From assembly GCF_004310345.1 (NCBI RefSeq), contig NZ_SISK01000004.1, forward strand, positions 1 to 64,000: a stretch of DNA of 64,000 bases. Reading direction: 5' to 3'. A program made the position numbers and the translations under genes. Source of the stretch: Paracoccus subflavus. GTDB lineage: Bacteria > Pseudomonadota > Alphaproteobacteria > Rhodobacterales > Rhodobacteraceae. Every line of letters starts with the position of its first letter. Positions within the stretch are counted from its first letter, which is position 1. This document shows, one piece after another, positions 61,093-64,000 of the stretch. The notes beneath the pieces are model-generated. The model saw only the letters and a list, made by a program, of their open reading frames with translations, ran no database searches and was not told where the DNA came from.

Positions 61093-63666
61093 ATGGCAAA
61101 GAAAATGCTGATCGACGCCACCCATGCCGAGGAAACTCGGGTGGTCGTGGTGGACGGAACCAAGGTCGAAGAATTTGATTTCGAGACCGTAAACAAACGA
61201 CAGATTTCCGGCAACATCTACCTGGCCAAGATCACGCGGGTCGAACCCTCGCTGCAGGCGGCCTTTGTGGATTACGGTGGAAACCGCCATGGATTCCTGG
61301 CTTTTGCGGAAATCCACCCGGACTATTACCAGATCCCGGCCGCCGACCGCGCGGCGCTGATGGCCGAGGAACGCGCCTATGCCGAGGCCCAGGAGGCCGA
61401 GGACAGCGCGCGTGCCAAGCGCCGTCAGGCAAAGGCCGAGCGCAGGGCTTCCGACGACGAAACCGTTCAGGACAGCGCCGAGCTGTCCGACGAGGACGCC
61501 GAGCGGGCCGATGACGCGGCTGCTGCCGAGGAAGACCGGCAGGCTGCTGGCGACGGGGCCGAGGACATGCCGTCCGAGGCCGCAGACAAGGACGACACCA
61601 TCGAATCGGTCGGTGACGACGATGTGACCGAGGAGATCCACCGTTCCAAGAAGCCGCGGGCCCGCCGCTACAAGATCCAGGAAGTGATCAAGGTCCGGCA
61701 GATCATGCTGGTCCAGGTCGTCAAGGAGGAACGGGGCAACAAGGGCGCCGCCCTGACCACCTATCTGTCCTTGCCGGGCCGTTACTGCGTTCTGATGCCC
61801 AACACCGCGCGCGGCGGCGGCATCAGCCGCAAGATCACCAACGTCGCTGACCGCAAGAAACTCAAGGACATCGCGGCGGAACTTGATGTGCCGAAAGGGG
61901 CCGGCCTGATCATCCGGACGGCGGGCAGCCAGCGCACCCGGACCGAGATCCGGCGCGACTATGAATACCTGCTGCGGCTGTGGGAACAGATCCGCGACCT
62001 GACCTTCAAGTCCGTCGCCCCGGCGGCGATCTACGAGGAAGGCGACCTGATCAAGCGGACCATCCGCGATCTCTACAATGCCGAGATCGACGAGGTTCTG
62101 GTCGAGGGCGAGCGCGGCTATCGCACCGCCAAGGACTTCATGAAGATGATCATGCCGACCCACAGCCGGGCGGTGCAGCAGTACAAGGACCAGATGCCGC
62201 TGTTCGCGCGCTATCAGGTCGAAAGCTATCTGGCCGGGATGTTCAATCCGACCGTGCAGTTGAAGTCGGGCGGTTACATCGTCATCGGCGTGACCGAGGC
62301 GTTGGTGGCCATCGACGTGAACTCGGGTCGGGCCACCAAGGAAGGCTCGATCGAGGAAACCGCGCTCAAGACCAATCTTGAGGCCGCCGACGAGGTGGCG
62401 CGCCAGTTGCGCCTGCGCGACCTGGCCGGGCTGATCGTCATCGACTTCATCGACATGGAGGAACGGCGCAACAACGCCGCGGTCGAGAAGCGGATGAAGG
62501 ACAGGCTGAAATCCGACCGCGCGCGGATTCAGATGGGCCGCATCTCGGGCTTTGGCCTGATGGAGATGTCGCGCCAGCGGCTGCGTCCGGGGATGCTGGA
62601 ATCGACCACCCAGCCCTGCGCGCATTGCCACGGCACCGGCCTGATCCGGTCCGACGACAGCCTGGCACTGACCATCCTGCGCGCCATCGAGGACGAGGGC
62701 ACCCGCAAGCGGTCGCGCGAGGTTCTGGTCAAGGCGCCGGTTGCGGTTGCCAACTTCCTGATCAACCAGAAGCGCGAGCATATCGCGGGGATCGAGGCGC
62801 GCTATGGTTTGTCGATCCGGCTCGAGGCCGATCCGGCCCTGATCTCGCCCGATTTTGCGATCGACAAGTTCAAGACCGCCACCCGCAACGTTCCCGAGGC
62901 CGGCGCTTCGGTCCTGTCCGTCGATGCCGACCTGATGGCCCAGATCGACGATGAGGACGAGGACATGATCGAGGAAGCGGTTTCCCCCGACGAGGACGAG
63001 GAAACCGCCGAGACACTGGCCGCCGAGGATGAGAATGGCGACGGCCCATCGCGCCGCCGTCGCCGCCGCCGCCGCAGGAAGGGAGGCGACCGGTCCCAGG
63101 ACGAGGCCGCCGATGCGGGCGATGGTTCAGACGATGCCGGCGAGGATGCCGAGGCAGCGGATGCGGACGACGCCATGGATGCCGAGGGGAATGGCCGCCG
63201 CCGCCGCCGCTCGCGCCGCCGGCGCAATGGCGACCTGCCTCCGGCCGAAGGATTGCCCGAGGTCGTCGATCTCGAGGAACCCCCCCACCAGGCCGTCGAG
63301 GGCCTGCCCGGCCTGAATGCGCGGCCCGAAACGGCATGGGAGTCCGGGGCATCGGCGGAAGAGGGCGAGATCGTTCCCGTGACGGAACTCGCCGTCGAAC
63401 CGCAGCCGGCCAAGGAACAGCCAATGCACGCGGACATCGTGTCCCAGCCGGTGCAGCCAGACACGACGGCCATTGCCGAGGCGGTTCTGCTTGACGCCAC
63501 CACGGCCAGCGCGGGGGATCAATCCCCTGATCCGGTCGCAGAACCGGCACAGTCGGCCGAATCCAAATCGGCCGGGCCTGCCGCGCCCCTCGACCGCGAG
63601 CCTGAAATGGCCGAGGCCGATGCCGACCGCCCCAAACGCCGCGGCTGGTGGTCGGGCAACCGCTGA
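61093..63666 (+). CDS. rne: Ribonuclease E
   Basis: 857 residues, MAKKMLIDATHAEETRVVVVDGTKVEEFDFE. The S1 domain starts at residue ~40 (GNIYLAKITRVEPSLQAAFVDYGGNRHGFLAF). It is interrupted at about residues 95-185 by an acidic Glu/Asp/Ala-rich insert and resumes at KIQEVIKVRQ. The catalytic core follows (AIDVNSGRATKEGS; LRDLAGLIVIDFIDMEERRNN), with the zinc-link CAHCHGTG. The C-terminal ~230 residues are disordered: acidic, with Arg clusters (SRRRRRRRRRK) for RNA binding, ending RRGWWSGNR. It initiates mRNA decay and rRNA processing. The start follows AAACAATGGC; the leader is long. Confidence 0.96.
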   Translation: MAKKMLIDATHAEETRVVVVDGTKVEEFDFETVNKRQISGNIYLAKITRVEPSLQAAFVDYGGNRHGFLAFAEIHPDYYQIPAADRAALMAEERAYAEAQEAEDSARAKRRQAKAERRASDDETVQDSAELSDEDAERADDAAAAEEDRQAAGDGAEDMPSEAADKDDTIESVGDDDVTEEIHRSKKPRARRYKIQEVIKVRQIMLVQVVKEERGNKGAALTTYLSLPGRYCVLMPNTARGGGISRKITNVADRKKLKDIAAELDVPKGAGLIIRTAGSQRTRTEIRRDYEYLLRLWEQIRDLTFKSVAPAAIYEEGDLIKRTIRDLYNAEIDEVLVEGERGYRTAKDFMKMIMPTHSRAVQQYKDQMPLFARYQVESYLAGMFNPTVQLKSGGYIVIGVTEALVAIDVNSGRATKEGSIEETALKTNLEAADEVARQLRLRDLAGLIVIDFIDMEERRNNAAVEKRMKDRLKSDRARIQMGRISGFGLMEMSRQRLRPGMLESTTQPCAHCHGTGLIRSDDSLALTILRAIEDEGTRKRSREVLVKAPVAVANFLINQKREHIAGIEARYGLSIRLEADPALISPDFAIDKFKTATRNVPEAGASVLSVDADLMAQIDDEDEDMIEEAVSPDEDEETAETLAAEDENGDGPSRRRRRRRRRKGGDRSQDEAADAGDGSDDAGEDAEAADADDAMDAEGNGRRRRRSRRRRNGDLPPAEGLPEVVDLEEPPHQAVEGLPGLNARPETAWESGASAEEGEIVPVTELAVEPQPAKEQPMHADIVSQPVQPDTTAIAEAVLLDATTASAGDQSPDPVAEPAQSAESKSAGPAAPLDREPEMAEADADRPKRRGWWSGNR

Positions 63667-63674
63667 ACCCGTGA

Positions 63675-63697
63675 CGGGGCGCAGGATGACTGCGCCC
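63675..63697 (+). terminator. Hairpin after rne
   Basis: ACGGGGCGCA pairs loosely with TGCGCCCCG around GGATGAC. No T-tract follows, so it may protect the message end rather than terminate transcription. Confidence 0.35.
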
Positions 63698-63761
63698 CGC
63701 ACACAAAGGCGTGACGCCATGCCCTATGGCCCGTGGCGTCCCAGCGGATAAGGTGCCGGTC

Positions 63762-64000
63762 ATGCTGGGAATCGAGCTTGCCACCGCCGCCTTTCTGCCC
63801 GCCGCCCTGATTGCGCTGCTGGCGGGCATCCTGTCCTTTCTGTCGCCCTGCGTGCTGCCTATCGTGCCGCCCTATCTGGCCTATATGACCGGGGTCGGGG
63901 TGAACGGGCTGCAGGCGCGGGAACGCAGCGCGGTCTTGCCGGCCCTTTTCTTCGTGCTGGGCCTGTCCACAGTCTTTCTGGTGATGGGCTTTGCGGCCTC
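63762..64000 (+). CDS. ccdA: CcdA-type cytochrome c biogenesis protein (5' end, runs off right edge)
   Basis: The first 79 codons are in the window. After MLGIELATAAF come hydrophobic segments with LAGILSFLSPCVLPIVPPYLAYM, where SPCVLP is the CcdA/DsbD membrane motif with a redox-active Cys. It moves reducing power across the membrane for cytochrome c maturation. A good ribosome site (ATAAGG) precedes ATG 63762. The second conserved Cys and the C-terminus lie outside the window. Confidence 0.9.
   Translation, partial: MLGIELATAAFLPAALIALLAGILSFLSPCVLPIVPPYLAYMTGVGVNGLQARERSAVLPALFFVLGLSTVFLVMGFAA

Noticed and set aside
60714..61178. A 154-codon frame upstream of rne
   Set aside because: Arg/Pro/Ala-rich with no family signal and overlapping the rne start. 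The region is better explained as a leader.

Overview
The window is a high-GC alphaproteobacterial chromosome segment, most likely Paracoccus or a close relative in the Rhodobacteraceae. I base this on gene content and order rather than on any database search. The main clues are the phaZ-phaC-phaP-phaR block with TGC-rich PhaR-type sites, a ROK-regulated frcBCA-K sugar transporter, RNase E with a large acidic insert in its S1 domain, TIGR01459 HAD and DUF1223 proteins, and the tRNA, rpsD, rpmG and rnpB sequences.

Layout. 1-8.4 kb: 5' end of gap, a small membrane peptide, an orphan FliG-like protein, purB, a YihY/BrkB membrane protein with a partner, an ExbB/MotA-like plus OmpA/MotB-like pair, and a ChaC-like cyclotransferase. 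8.4-11.3 kb: prephenate dehydrogenase, hisC and rpsD. 11.3-16.2 kb: ROK regulator and the frc transporter with its kinase. 16.1-22.3 kb: Bcr/CflA efflux pump, DsbA-like protein, cold-shock protein, thrS and two alpha/beta hydrolases. 22.3-27.2 kb: the polyhydroxybutyrate cycle (depolymerase, synthase, phasin, repressor).

27.3-31.8 kb is a small accessory region between tRNA-Ser(GGA) and tRNA-Asn(GTT), whose 3' ends both face inward. It holds a DUF3883 protein, two decayed copies of a serine-recombinase module and a broken IS5/IS427-type element. 31.8-43 kb: MBL-fold hydrolase, EnvZ-like kinase, lon, a DUF2147 protein, and a translationally coupled operon of a multi-receiver hybrid kinase, CheR and an HWE kinase, divergent from two DUF2382 proteins.

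44.5-47.1 kb is a complete IS1595-family transposon. It has inverted ends, an exact 8-bp target duplication, a transposase and a three-gene cargo (an unknown 286-aa protein, a PIN-domain nuclease and a 47-aa peptide). It sits in the T-tract of a terminator. I consider it the most interesting object in the window.

47.1-64 kb is mostly core: a YcgN-like protein, ribF, a VPLPP-type C-terminal sorting-signal protein, TIGR01459 HAD, Mn-dependent pyrophosphatase, tRNA-Thr(TGT), a degenerate sulfotransferase-like protein, haloacid dehalogenase, rpmG, rnpB, acnA, a DUF1223 protein, yciB, a GT25 glycosyltransferase, an alpha/beta hydrolase, rne with a long leader, and the start of ccdA. No CRISPR array, prophage structural gene or rRNA was seen.
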